Shown in pieces: positions 7,824 to 16,068 of a stretch of DNA of 64,000 nucleotides. The stretch comes from Roseovarius sp. THAF27 (GTDB lineage Bacteria; Pseudomonadota; Alphaproteobacteria; Rhodobacterales; Rhodobacteraceae): assembly GCF_009363655.1 (NCBI RefSeq), contig NZ_CP045393.1:2852001-2916000 (forward strand), in the 5' to 3' direction. Under the pieces are notes generated by a model that saw only the letters and a list, made by a program, of their open reading frames with translations, was not told the DNA's origin and did not search any database. How positions within the stretch are numbered: position 1 is the stretch's first letter; each line of letters begins with the position of its first letter. The translations under genes were made by a program, and so were the position numbers.

Positions 7824-9862
7824 TGATCGAACAAACCCCTTCGGAACCCGCCGGGAGCGACGACGCCCGGCGGGTTTTCTATTTCAACGCCGGCTTTCTG
7901 CGTCAGAAACGTATTCGACGTATCCTCGACCTCGCCGGCCTTCCCCTGAACCTGGGCAAGCCGGGCCCCGAAGACCTTATCGCGGTCTGGGGCCGGTCCC
8001 CCTACGCCGCGCGGGGCGAGGCCATGGCGGCCCGGACGGGCGCCGGGCTGGTCCGCGTCGAGGATGCCTTTCTGCGATCCCTGCATCCCGGCCGCGCGGG
8101 CGAGCCGCCGCTGGGCCTTCTGATCGACCGCACGGGCGTGCATTTCGACAGCAGCGCGCCCTCGGATCTGGAAACACTTCTCGCCACGCATCCGCTTGAC
8201 GACACCGCCCTGATGGACCGTGCCCGTGGCTGCATCGCCCGCATGACCGAGGCGCACCTGAGCAAGTACACCGCCTTCGATCCTGCGGCGCCCTGTCCCG
8301 ATCCGGGCTATGTGCTGGTGCTCGACCAGACCCGTGGCGACGCGTCGGTGACCCATGGCGGCGCCGACGCCAACACGTTTCGCGAAATGCTCTATCATGC
8401 ACAGGCGGACAATCCCGGCTGCCCGGTGCTGATCAAGACCCATCCCGAGACGGCTCAGGGTCATCGCGAAGGCTATTTCGGACCGGGCGATACCAGCGAC
8501 CGCGTGACGCTCTTTTCCAGCGCGGTCAGCCCGTGGGCCTTGATGGAAGGCGCAGTAGCGGTCTACGCGGTGACCTCGCAACTTGGGTTCGAGGCGATCT
8601 TTGCCGGACACAAACCCCACGTTTTCGGCCAGCCATTCTATGCCGGTTGGGGCCTGACCGAGGACCGGCATCCACATGCCCTGCCCCGGCGTAGGCGCAA
8701 TCTTTCCCGCGCTCAGCTCTTTGCCGCGGCAATGCTGCTCTATCCCGCGTGGTACGATCCGCATCGCGATCGCCTTTGCGAGCTGGAAGACGCGATTTCC
8801 ATTCTCGAGGCCCGCACCAAGGCGTGGCGGCAGGACCACGCCGGCTGGGTCGCCTCGGGGATGCGCCTGTGGAAACGCAAGCCGCTCCAGCAGATCTTCG
8901 GCGCGGAAAAACGCATGATCTTCAAGGATGATCCCGCCCGCGCCGCCGAGGTCGCCGCCGCAACCGGGCGCACGCATATGTGCTGGGCCGGCAAGGCACC
9001 TGCCGATGCGCCAGTCGTTCGGGTCGAGGACGGCTTCCTGCGCTCGCGCGGCCTCGGTGCGGAACTTGTGCCTCCGCTGTCGCTCGTCTGCGACGATCTC
9101 GGGATCTACTACGATCCCAAGAGCGAAAGCCGGCTTGAGCGCTGGATCGCCCGGCGCAGCACCTTGCGCCCCGATCAGGACCTGCGCGCAGAACGGCTGA
9201 TCAATCACCTCGTTGCCCTGGGGCTGAGCAAATACAATCTCGGGCTGTCCGTTCCGGACCTGCCCAAGGGACAACGCGTGCTCGTTCCAGGCCAGGTCGA
9301 GGACGATGCATCGATCCGCACCGGCGCTCACCAGGTCACCAGCAACCTCGCCCTGCTGGAGGCCGCGCATGCCGCCTATCCCGACGCGATCCTGCTCTAC
9401 AAGCCGCATCCCGACGTCGAGAGCGGTCTTCGCGACGGAACAGTTCCGCAAGCCGAACTGGAAAGGCTGGGTGCGGTCGTCCTGCCGCACACCGACCCCG
9501 CGGGGCTGCTGACGCAGGTCCAACGGGTTTTCACGATGACGTCGCTTCTGGGGTTCGAGGCCCTGTTGCGACACGTGCCCGTCACGACCACCGGCGCACC
9601 CTTTTACGCCGGTTGGGGCCTGACCAAGGATCTTGGGCAGGTCCCCGCCCGCCGCGCCGCGCGGCCCACGCTGAACGGCTTTGTGCATGCGGCGCTCATC
9701 GACTACCCGCGCTATTTCGACCCTGTCACCGGGCAACCCTGCCCTGTCGAGGTTGTCCTGGATCGCCTCGCCGCGGGCGATATTCCCCATCCCGGTCCGG
9801 CCAACCGACTGCTCTTCAAGCTGCAAGGCGTCTTTGCTTCTTACGCTGGGCTCTGGCGGTGA
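7823..9862 (+). CDS. kpsC: Capsular polysaccharide export protein KpsC-like, double Kdo transferase
   Basis: 679 residues made of two related PF05159-type glycosyltransferase halves, the family's normal layout. The halves repeat the same landmarks: VRVEDAFLRSLHPG and VRVEDGFLRSRGLGAEL, then LSKYTAF and LSKYNLG, then LIKTHPETAQGHREG and LYKPHPDVESGLR, then FAGHKPHVFGQPFYAGWG and RHVPVTTTGAPFYAGWG. KpsC adds alternating beta-Kdo residues of the capsule linker together with KpsS. ATG 7823 overlaps the kpsD TGA, so the genes are translationally coupled. No kpsE, kpsM or kpsT (the ABC transporter part) is present in this window. Confidence 0.9.
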   Translation: MIEQTPSEPAGSDDARRVFYFNAGFLRQKRIRRILDLAGLPLNLGKPGPEDLIAVWGRSPYAARGEAMAARTGAGLVRVEDAFLRSLHPGRAGEPPLGLLIDRTGVHFDSSAPSDLETLLATHPLDDTALMDRARGCIARMTEAHLSKYTAFDPAAPCPDPGYVLVLDQTRGDASVTHGGADANTFREMLYHAQADNPGCPVLIKTHPETAQGHREGYFGPGDTSDRVTLFSSAVSPWALMEGAVAVYAVTSQLGFEAIFAGHKPHVFGQPFYAGWGLTEDRHPHALPRRRRNLSRAQLFAAAMLLYPAWYDPHRDRLCELEDAISILEARTKAWRQDHAGWVASGMRLWKRKPLQQIFGAEKRMIFKDDPARAAEVAAATGRTHMCWAGKAPADAPVVRVEDGFLRSRGLGAELVPPLSLVCDDLGIYYDPKSESRLERWIARRSTLRPDQDLRAERLINHLVALGLSKYNLGLSVPDLPKGQRVLVPGQVEDDASIRTGAHQVTSNLALLEAAHAAYPDAILLYKPHPDVESGLRDGTVPQAELERLGAVVLPHTDPAGLLTQVQRVFTMTSLLGFEALLRHVPVTTTGAPFYAGWGLTKDLGQVPARRAARPTLNGFVHAALIDYPRYFDPVTGQPCPVEVVLDRLAAGDIPHPGPANRLLFKLQGVFASYAGLWR

Positions 9863-9914
9863 CATTTCGCACCGGCGTCCCATATTGAGACCGACACAAC
9901 AGAGGTAACGCCGC

Positions 9915-10589
9915 ATGGACCGGAACAGCGATTTCACCCAGCGCGCCGTGGTGCACGCCGCAAGCGAAGACTGGGTGGCGTCCCCCATGCCCGGCGTCGA
10001 TCGCCGTATTCTCGACCGCATCGGCGACGAAGTGGCCCGCGCCACCTCGATTGTCCGCTATGCCCCGGGCAGCGCGTTCTCGCCCCATATCCATACCGGC
10101 GGCGAGGAGTTTCTGGTTCTGGAGGGCGTTTTCTCTGACGAACACGGCGATTTTCCCGAAGGCAGCTATATCCGGAACCCGCCGGACTCATCGCACACTC
10201 CGGGATCCGAGCCGGGCTGCACCATTCTCGTGAAGCTGTGGCAGTTCGACCTTGCCGACCGGACGCACGTGCGCGTCGACACGAACAAGATGCGCTTTCT
10301 GCCCGATCGTGACGCTGTCGAGATCGCGCCGCTATTCTCTGACGGGCGCGAGGACGTCGCCATTGAACGCTGGGCGCCTGACGCGACCGTGTCGCTCGAC
10401 GCGCCCAATGGTTTGGAGCTGCTGGTGCTCGACGGCGGTTTTGTCGAGGGCGACGAGACATTCGAGCGCCTCAGCTGGCTACGGCTGCCAAAGGGCGCAT
10501 CGAGCAGCGCGGAGGTTGGCCCGACCGGCGCGCGCGTCTGGATCAAGCGGGACCATCTGCGCGAAACACCCGTCGGCCCCAAAGCATAG
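9915..10589 (+). CDS. ChrR-like cupin-domain protein
   Basis: 224 residues with a cupin fold resembling the metal-binding C-terminal domain of ChrR-type anti-sigma factors. The metal site is visible as HIHTGGEEFLVLEG plus the later His in PPDSSHTPG. A second, weaker cupin-like half follows (residues about 135-210, without the His set), so this looks like a bicupin. There is no N-terminal zinc-binding anti-sigma domain and no adjacent sigma factor, so an anti-sigma role is not supported. ATG 9915 has AGAGGTAA upstream. The function is unknown, perhaps a metal-dependent small-molecule sensor or isomerase. Confidence 0.75.
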   Translation: MDRNSDFTQRAVVHAASEDWVASPMPGVDRRILDRIGDEVARATSIVRYAPGSAFSPHIHTGGEEFLVLEGVFSDEHGDFPEGSYIRNPPDSSHTPGSEPGCTILVKLWQFDLADRTHVRVDTNKMRFLPDRDAVEIAPLFSDGREDVAIERWAPDATVSLDAPNGLELLVLDGGFVEGDETFERLSWLRLPKGASSSAEVGPTGARVWIKRDHLRETPVGPKA

Positions 10590-10646
10590 CGTGCCCGGCT
10601 CGCGCCTCAGGATTCTGACCTGGGCAACCACCGCAAGGTATCTTGG

Positions 10647-13001
10647 TCACTCGCCGTAGGGCACCCACACCGTTTTCACGTCGGTCGCCGCCTCCAGGAA
10701 GGCGCGGCAATCGGTCGGATCGTACCAATCCCGAGCGAGGCCGTTCGTCACCCATGTTCGCTTGAGATTTGCCGCGCTTTCGCGCTCGATGACCTCGGAC
10801 AGATCGGCCGAGGCAAAGCTCCATACCGCCTCGATATCCGCATGTCCGGCCATGTGCGGCGCAAGATCCGCAACCGGCCCGACCAGAACATTTGCCACGC
10901 CCGCCGGCACATCCGAGGTTTCCAGCACCTGCACCAATTCCATCGCGGCCATCGGGAACGGCTCGGAGGCCACGAGTACGGCACGATTTCCCATGGCCAT
11001 CGCAGCGCCCAGCACCGAGACGACCCCCAGAAGCGGCGCCTCGTCCGGGCAAAACGCCCCTATCACGCCGACAGGCTCTCTCAGGGCCAACGCCATGCCC
11101 CGTATCGGCACGTTCACGGCCTCGCCGGCGAACTTGTCGGCCCAAGCGGCCCAGGTGAACAACCTGTCGACGCTTGCCTCGACCTCCGCCGCGCCGCCGC
11201 GACGGCCGGTCATGGCATTCAGCAGCCTGGCAAAGTCGTCCGAACGTGCTGACAGGTTCTCGGCCATGTAATAAAGGATCTGCGCCCGACCATGACCATT
11301 GGTCCGCGCCCATCCCGCCGCTGCGCGTGCCGCCTCCACCGCGTTGCGGACATCCTTGCGGTTTGCGACCGGCACCTGCCCCAGCGGCGTGCCGGATTTG
11401 CCGTAGACGACGCGGGAGTATCCCCCGTCGGGCCGCGCCTGCTTGCCCCCGATATAGAGCTTCGGGGTCCGGTCCATGCCCTCGACCGCGCCGCTGCCCG
11501 TAAAGCCCGCTTCCGGGCGGAGCGTCTTCGGCTTGGCCGCAGGCCGGAGATAGGCGTCCAGCCCCGCCCAGCCGCCTTCACGTCCGAACCCGCTTTCCCG
11601 GACACCTCCGAAAGGCGCCGCGGCGTCGAACATGTTGGCCCCGTTCACCCAAATGACACCGGCCTCCAGCCTGGGCGCCACACCCAGCGCGAGGCTCAGG
11701 TTCTCGGACCAGACCGATGCCGCCAGACCGAAGCGCGTGTTGTTGGCAAGCGTCACGGCCTCATCGGGTGTTCTGAACGTGGTCGACACCAGGACCGGGC
11801 CAAAGATTTCGTCCTGCATCAGGCCGTCGGACGGCGCCAGCCCGGTGATCAGTGTCGGCGGAAAATACGCGCCCTCCTCAGGCATTTCCACCACCGGCGA
11901 GAAACGTTCACCCGCCCCGCTGCGATCCAGCATTTCCCGCACGCGCGCGACCTGCACCGGGTCGACCATCGCGCCCACGTCGATGCACTTGTCGAGCGGG
12001 TTGCCCACCCGCAGCTTGCCCATACGCTCCCGAAGCCGCGCATGGAAATCCTCCGCAATCCCCTCCTGCACCAGCAGGCGAGAGCCCGCGCAACAGACCT
12101 GGCCGCCGTTGAACCAGATGGCATCGACAAGCCCTTCGATGGCGCTGTCGAGATCGGCATCGTCAAAGACGATGTAAGGACTCTTGCCGCCCAGCTCCAG
12201 CGTCAGCGCCTTGCCCTGACCGGCCGTCAGCTCGCGGATGCGGCGGCCCACGGCGGTGGACCCGGTGAACGCCACCTTGTCGACGTCGGTATGACCAACC
12301 ACCATCTCGCCAACCGCGCCATCCCCGGTCACGATGTTGACCACCCCATCGGGCAGCCCCGCCTGCCTGCATATATCCGCGAACAGCAGCGCCGTCAGGG
12401 ATGTCCACTCGGCCGGTTTCAGAACCACGGTATTGCCAGCCGCCAGCGCCGGCGCCACCTTCCAGGCCAGCATCAGCAAGGGGAAATTCCACGGGATAAC
12501 TTGCCCGCAAACCCCATGCGCGCGCATTGTGGGCCGCTCTGCATCCATCAACTGCGCCAAACCGGCGTGATGATAGAAATGCCGGTGCACGAGAGGGATG
12601 TCGATGTCCCGGCTTTCGCGGATCGGCTTGCCATTGTCCAAGGTCTCGAGCACCGCGAAAAGCCGCGCGTTCTTCTGCACCAGCCGTGCCAGCGCGTAGA
12701 GGTACCTGGCTCGCCCCGGCCCACCCAGTCCTTCCCACCTGCGTTGCGCCTTGCGCGCCGCGGCCACCGCGTCGTCCACGTCTTGTGCAGTTGCCCGCGT
12801 CAGGGTCGCCAGCACCTCGCCATTGGCCGGGTTGCGCGCTTCGAACCCTTCTCCGGGCGCGGTGAAATCACCGCCGATGAAATGCCCGAAACGATCCCCC
12901 TGATCCACCAGCCATGCATAGGCCTCGGCGGCGCTTTCCGGCGCCGGGCCGTATTCCATGCTATCGAAAATCTCTTTGACGCTCATCGTACCATCGTTCA
13001 T
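10647..13001 (-). CDS. ALDH16-like bi-domain aldehyde dehydrogenase
   Basis: 784 residues with two aldehyde-dehydrogenase modules. The first (about 1-500) is complete: QVIPWNFPLLMLAWK, AFTGSTAVGRRI, LELGGKSPYIVFDDAD and the catalytic Cys in NGGQVCCAGSRLLV. The second (about 515-784) keeps the fold signature REPVGVIGAFCPDEAPLLG but has no catalytic Cys or Glu loop and ends early, so it is probably structural. This matches ALDH16, for which a bacterial (Loktanella) enzyme with a non-catalytic C-terminal domain has been structurally described. ATG 13001 overlaps the deoC stop (ATGA). A second ATG at 12986 is possible. With deoC it probably oxidises the acetaldehyde released from deoxyribose 5-phosphate, which is an inference. 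Confidence 0.88.
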   Translation of the reverse strand: MNDGTMSVKEIFDSMEYGPAPESAAEAYAWLVDQGDRFGHFIGGDFTAPGEGFEARNPANGEVLATLTRATAQDVDDAVAAARKAQRRWEGLGGPGRARYLYALARLVQKNARLFAVLETLDNGKPIRESRDIDIPLVHRHFYHHAGLAQLMDAERPTMRAHGVCGQVIPWNFPLLMLAWKVAPALAAGNTVVLKPAEWTSLTALLFADICRQAGLPDGVVNIVTGDGAVGEMVVGHTDVDKVAFTGSTAVGRRIRELTAGQGKALTLELGGKSPYIVFDDADLDSAIEGLVDAIWFNGGQVCCAGSRLLVQEGIAEDFHARLRERMGKLRVGNPLDKCIDVGAMVDPVQVARVREMLDRSGAGERFSPVVEMPEEGAYFPPTLITGLAPSDGLMQDEIFGPVLVSTTFRTPDEAVTLANNTRFGLAASVWSENLSLALGVAPRLEAGVIWVNGANMFDAAAPFGGVRESGFGREGGWAGLDAYLRPAAKPKTLRPEAGFTGSGAVEGMDRTPKLYIGGKQARPDGGYSRVVYGKSGTPLGQVPVANRKDVRNAVEAARAAAGWARTNGHGRAQILYYMAENLSARSDDFARLLNAMTGRRGGAAEVEASVDRLFTWAAWADKFAGEAVNVPIRGMALALREPVGVIGAFCPDEAPLLGVVSVLGAAMAMGNRAVLVASEPFPMAAMELVQVLETSDVPAGVANVLVGPVADLAPHMAGHADIEAVWSFASADLSEVIERESAANLKRTWVTNGLARDWYDPTDCRAFLEAATDVKTVWVPYGE

Positions 13002-13987
13002 CCAAGACCATGCCGCCACCCTGCCGAGTACCGGCCTGTCACGTGATGCTCCAACTGCCGCTCGATATCGCCCAACAGGGACGAAGCTCCGAACCGGAAA
13101 AGGTCTGGCCGCAGCCACCGTTCCCCCAGTTCCTCCTTGATCATGGCGAGATACACCAGCGCGTCCTTCGCCTTGGAAATTCCTCCCGCGGGCTTGTAAC
13201 CGACACGAAATCCGGTCGCCGCGTGGTAGGACCGGATCGCGCGCAGCATCACCAGTGTCACCGGCAGCGTCGCGTTCACGCTTTCCTTTCCGGTAGACGT
13301 CTTGATGAAATCCGCTCCCGCCATCATGCAGACCAGCGACGCGCGCGCGACGTTGCGCAGGCTGCCCAGCTCTCCGGTTGCCAGAATGGCCTTCACATGG
13401 GCCGCCCCGCACGCGGCTCTGAAGCTGCGCATTTCCTGGTAGAGTGCCTGCCAGTCACCGTTCAGCACGTGCCGCCGCGAGATGACGATGTCGATTTCGT
13501 CGGCGCCTTCGGCAACACTCGCCTCGATTTCTGCCACCCGAAGGTGGAAGGGCGACAAAGCCGCCGGAAAGCCCGTGGAGACCGCCGCCACCGGGATGCC
13601 GCTGCCCTCCAATGCCGCTTTCGCGGGCGCGATCATGTCGTGGTAGACACAGACCGCACCGACCGTCAGCCCTGACATGCCCAGCGCGTGCAACAGATCC
13701 TCCCGGACCGGCTGCCGGGCTTTGGCACACAGGCGCGAGACCCGTCCAATCGTGTCGTCGCCCGCCAGCGTGGTCAGATCAATGCAGCTGATCGCACGGC
13801 AAAGCCACGCCGCCTGATAGTCGTTCTTCACCGAGCGCCGACCCGAAAGCGTAGATGCCCGACGCTCGATGGCAGAGGTGTTGGCCCGCACGCCGGCAAC
13901 GCGATCGAGGTCAAGCGGCATGCCCTCGTTGCGTGGCTCCGCCGCGATCGGCAAGTGCAGGGGCGCGGTGTCGGTCCGGGTCGTCAT
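12998..13987 (-). CDS. deoC: Deoxyribose-phosphate aldolase
   Basis: 329 residues of the DeoC/FbaB class I aldolase family. It cleaves 2-deoxyribose 5-phosphate to glyceraldehyde 3-phosphate and acetaldehyde. Visible landmarks are CIDLTTLAGDDT, VGAVCVYHDM, ADEIDIVISRRHVLNGDW, the lysine-containing VKAILATGELG strand, the Schiff-base lysine in GADFIKTSTGKESVNAT, and VGYKPAGGISKAKDAL. The start at 13987 (MTTRTDTAPLHLP) is chosen over 14074 because the extra 29 residues look non-coding; its ribosome-binding site is weak. The alphaproteobacterial form carries about 50 extra N-terminal residues relative to the E. coli enzyme. It is translationally coupled to the downstream ALDH16-like gene. Confidence 0.9.
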   Translation of the reverse strand: MTTRTDTAPLHLPIAAEPRNEGMPLDLDRVAGVRANTSAIERRASTLSGRRSVKNDYQAAWLCRAISCIDLTTLAGDDTIGRVSRLCAKARQPVREDLLHALGMSGLTVGAVCVYHDMIAPAKAALEGSGIPVAAVSTGFPAALSPFHLRVAEIEASVAEGADEIDIVISRRHVLNGDWQALYQEMRSFRAACGAAHVKAILATGELGSLRNVARASLVCMMAGADFIKTSTGKESVNATLPVTLVMLRAIRSYHAATGFRVGYKPAGGISKAKDALVYLAMIKEELGERWLRPDLFRFGASSLLGDIERQLEHHVTGRYSAGWRHGLG

Positions 13988-14068
13988 GGATACCGTGAAA
14001 GCAGGAAACTCACGGGTGAATCGTCGCACGCGCGTGGAACGATGGCAAGCTGAAGCCTGCCATGGGCC

Positions 14069-14145
14069 CTGCACGTTTTCTGCACGACTGGACGGTCACG
14101 CGCTGCACGTTCCCCCGATAGCCTGTCCGAGTGAACCGGACAGGC
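14069..14145. promoter_or_regulatory. Repeat-rich regulatory region upstream of the small protein/two-component operon
   Basis: CTGCACG occurs at 14069-14075, 14080-14086 and 14103-14109, spaced 11 and 23 bases apart, close to one and two helical turns. A 9-bp inverted repeat follows, GCCTGTCCG at 14121-14129 with CGGACAGGC at 14137-14145, ending just before the AAAAGGAGAG ribosome-binding site. The direct repeats look like tandem sites for an OmpR-type regulator. The palindrome could be an operator or a leader hairpin. Confidence 0.5.
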
Positions 14146-14159
14146 AAAAGGAGAGAAAT

Positions 14160-14372
14160 ATGTCTCGCGCCCTACTGATCGACCCCCTGCCCCGTCGCCG
14201 CAGACAAAGCCGGCGCAACGCGCTTTTATGCGCGCTCGGCCTTGCCATCCTGTCAGGTCTTGCCCTGTCCGGCGCGGCTTCGGACGGACCGGGGGCACGA
14301 CAGGGCTTTTCCGCGCCCGATCAATCGCCTAGCTTCATGCCGGAAACGGTACGCCTGCGGACGCCTCAATGA
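14160..14372 (+). CDS. Small single-pass membrane protein upstream of a two-component system
   Basis: 70 residues, ATG 14160 with an excellent AAAAGGAGAG site. A short Arg-rich cytoplasmic N-terminus (PRRRRQSRRN, residues 11-20) precedes one hydrophobic helix (about 22-41, LLCALGLAILSGLALSGA). A 30-residue tail rich in Ser, Pro and Gly follows. The positive-inside rule puts the tail in the periplasm. Its stop overlaps the response-regulator start (ATGA), so it is the first gene of that operon. The adjacent kinase has almost no periplasmic domain, so this protein could be an accessory sensor or modulator. No family is recognised. Confidence 0.7.
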   Translation: MSRALLIDPLPRRRRQSRRNALLCALGLAILSGLALSGAASDGPGARQGFSAPDQSPSFMPETVRLRTPQ

Positions 14373-15061
14373 GCCATATCCTGATTGTCGACGACGACCC
14401 GCAAATCCGCGATGTGCTGCGGATCGCGCTGAAGAAAGCCGGTCATGCGGTCACCGAAGCGGGTGACGGTGCCGAGGGGCTGGCCAAGGCCCGAAACGGC
14501 AAGGCCGACTTGATCGTGCTGGATATAGGCCTGCCCGAAATGGACGGTCTGGAACTGTGCCGCCGTTTGAGGGCCGAGCACCAGACGCCCGTGCTCTTCC
14601 TGACGGCACGTGACGAGGAAATCGACCGCGTGCTCGGCTTCGAACTTGGCGGCGACGACTACGTGACAAAGCCGTTTTCGCCGCGTGAACTGGTGGCCCG
14701 CATCCGTGCCATCCTGAAGCGCACGGAGTCGGGCCCGGTCCCCGACGCCGCTCAACTGCTCAGCCACGGCGGATTGCGCCTCGATCCAGGGCGGCATCTG
14801 TGCAACTTCGGCGCGCAGGCCATCGCGCTTACCGCGAGAGAGATGGAACTTCTCGCGCATCTCATGGCCCGGCCCGATCATGTCGCGACCAAGGCGCAGC
14901 TCACCGACGCGGTCTACGGCCCGACTATCCATGTTTCCGACCGTACGCTCGACAGTCACCTGCGCAACCTCCGGGCCAAGCTGGCGGATGCCGGATGCAA
15001 GAATGCGATCGAAACGGTGCACGGTGTGGGCATCCGAATGGGCGCATGTCAGCCGGCATGA
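14369..15061 (+). CDS. OmpR-family response regulator
   Basis: 230 residues. The receiver domain (1-120) has the acidic pair DDDP near residue 9, the phosphoacceptor Asp in LIVLDIGLPEMDG (about residue 51), the conserved Thr in LFLTARDEE and the Lys in DDYVTKPFSP. A winged-helix DNA-binding domain (about 130-228) ends in VSDRTLDSHLRNLRAKL and VHGVGIRMG, the OmpR/PhoB signature. It is coupled by ATGA overlaps to the small membrane protein before it and the kinase after it. The signal is unknown. Tandem CTGCACG repeats upstream of the operon are candidate autoregulatory sites. Confidence 0.92.
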   Translation: MSHILIVDDDPQIRDVLRIALKKAGHAVTEAGDGAEGLAKARNGKADLIVLDIGLPEMDGLELCRRLRAEHQTPVLFLTARDEEIDRVLGFELGGDDYVTKPFSPRELVARIRAILKRTESGPVPDAAQLLSHGGLRLDPGRHLCNFGAQAIALTAREMELLAHLMARPDHVATKAQLTDAVYGPTIHVSDRTLDSHLRNLRAKLADAGCKNAIETVHGVGIRMGACQPA

Positions 15062-16008
15062 AGCGGCGCATTCGCCAGAAATGGCGCCCGCCGCTGTCGC
15101 TGGTGATCGGCGGCACCCTGTCGGCCGTTCTGGTTCTGCCGGTCATCGCGATCGGCTATTTCAAGGTCGCGGGCTTTATCCTTGGCTGGGGCGAGACAAC
15201 GCTTCTGATCGGTACGCTGGCGGTGGTCGTCACGCTGTTGTTGGCGTTTCTCTTATGGCGCCTGGTTCTGCGGCCTGTCTATGCACTGACCGCCCACGCC
15301 AAGGCTGTGAAGGACGGGCGCGACGACGCGCCCTTGCCCGAGCATTTCGGAACGCCCGAACTGACGGCATTGGGGCAAGCAGTTCTGGACATGGGCAGCA
15401 CGCTTCAGGACCGCGAGGCGGGCCTGAGGGCCTACACGAACCACGTCACGCATGAGTTGAAATCACCGCTGACCAGCCTGATCGGCGCTACCGAGCTTCT
15501 TGAAGAGGACATGGCCCAAGAGGATCGCGCGAAGCTTACCGAAACGATCCGTACGTCCGCGTTGAAGCTGCAGGTGCTTCTGGATGCGCTGCGTCGCCTG
15601 GCCTCTGCCCGCGATCCGATGGGACGCGGCCCGACGAGATTGTCACAGGCCATTGACGTCCTTGACACCAGCCTTTCGGTCGAGCTTCGGCACGATCGCG
15701 AGGTGCCACTGGACCGGCATGCACTACAGGCCATCTTGACGCATCTTGCGCAGAATGCGGCGGCACATGGCGCCCGAAGGCTGACTGTCGCGGGCACCGC
15801 CTCGGGGTTTACCGTGCAGGACGACGGACCAGGCATCGCGATGGGCAACCGGACCCGCATTTTCGAGCCGTTCTTCACCACCCGCCGGACGCAAGGCGGC
15901 ACTGGCATGGGATTGGCGATCGTGCAGACGATGCTGCGCGCCGCGAAGGGCGACATCGCCTTGGCGCCGCAACAAAAGGGCGCGTGTTTCGAGATTACCT
16001 TCGAGTGA
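15058..16008 (+). CDS. Membrane sensor histidine kinase with minimal periplasmic region
   Basis: 316 residues starting at ATG 15058, which overlaps the regulator's TGA. Two transmembrane helices (about 13-35 and 44-66) are separated by only about ten residues, so it resembles intramembrane-sensing kinases. A HAMP-like linker (LRPVYALTAHAKAVKDG) follows, then the HisKA domain with the phosphoacceptor His in YTNHVTHELKSPLTSLIG. The HATPase domain has an N-box (AQNAAAHGA), DDGPGIA, and FEPFFTTRR followed by GGTGMGLAIVQT. The N-box is a little unusual. The lack of a sensor domain makes the small membrane protein encoded at 14160 a candidate signalling partner. Confidence 0.9.
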   Translation: MKRRIRQKWRPPLSLVIGGTLSAVLVLPVIAIGYFKVAGFILGWGETTLLIGTLAVVVTLLLAFLLWRLVLRPVYALTAHAKAVKDGRDDAPLPEHFGTPELTALGQAVLDMGSTLQDREAGLRAYTNHVTHELKSPLTSLIGATELLEEDMAQEDRAKLTETIRTSALKLQVLLDALRRLASARDPMGRGPTRLSQAIDVLDTSLSVELRHDREVPLDRHALQAILTHLAQNAAAHGARRLTVAGTASGFTVQDDGPGIAMGNRTRIFEPFFTTRRTQGGTGMGLAIVQTMLRAAKGDIALAPQQKGACFEITFE

Positions 16009-16068
16009 TCGACCGGGCGCCAAAGCGTTTCGCCTTCAAGCTGAAGCAGCAGCCGAAGGCGACACGAA

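Noticed and set aside
7709..10045. 778-codon minus-strand open frame opposite kpsC
   Set aside because: Shadow of kpsC, whose duplicated glycosyltransferase motifs are clear.
9915..10589. Anti-sigma factor assignment for the cupin protein
   Set aside because: It lacks the zinc-binding anti-sigma N-terminus and no ECF sigma gene is adjacent; only the cupin similarity is supported.
11292..13046. 584-codon plus-strand open frame opposite the ALDH16-like gene
   Set aside because: No recognisable motif, biased composition, and it overlaps a certain gene.
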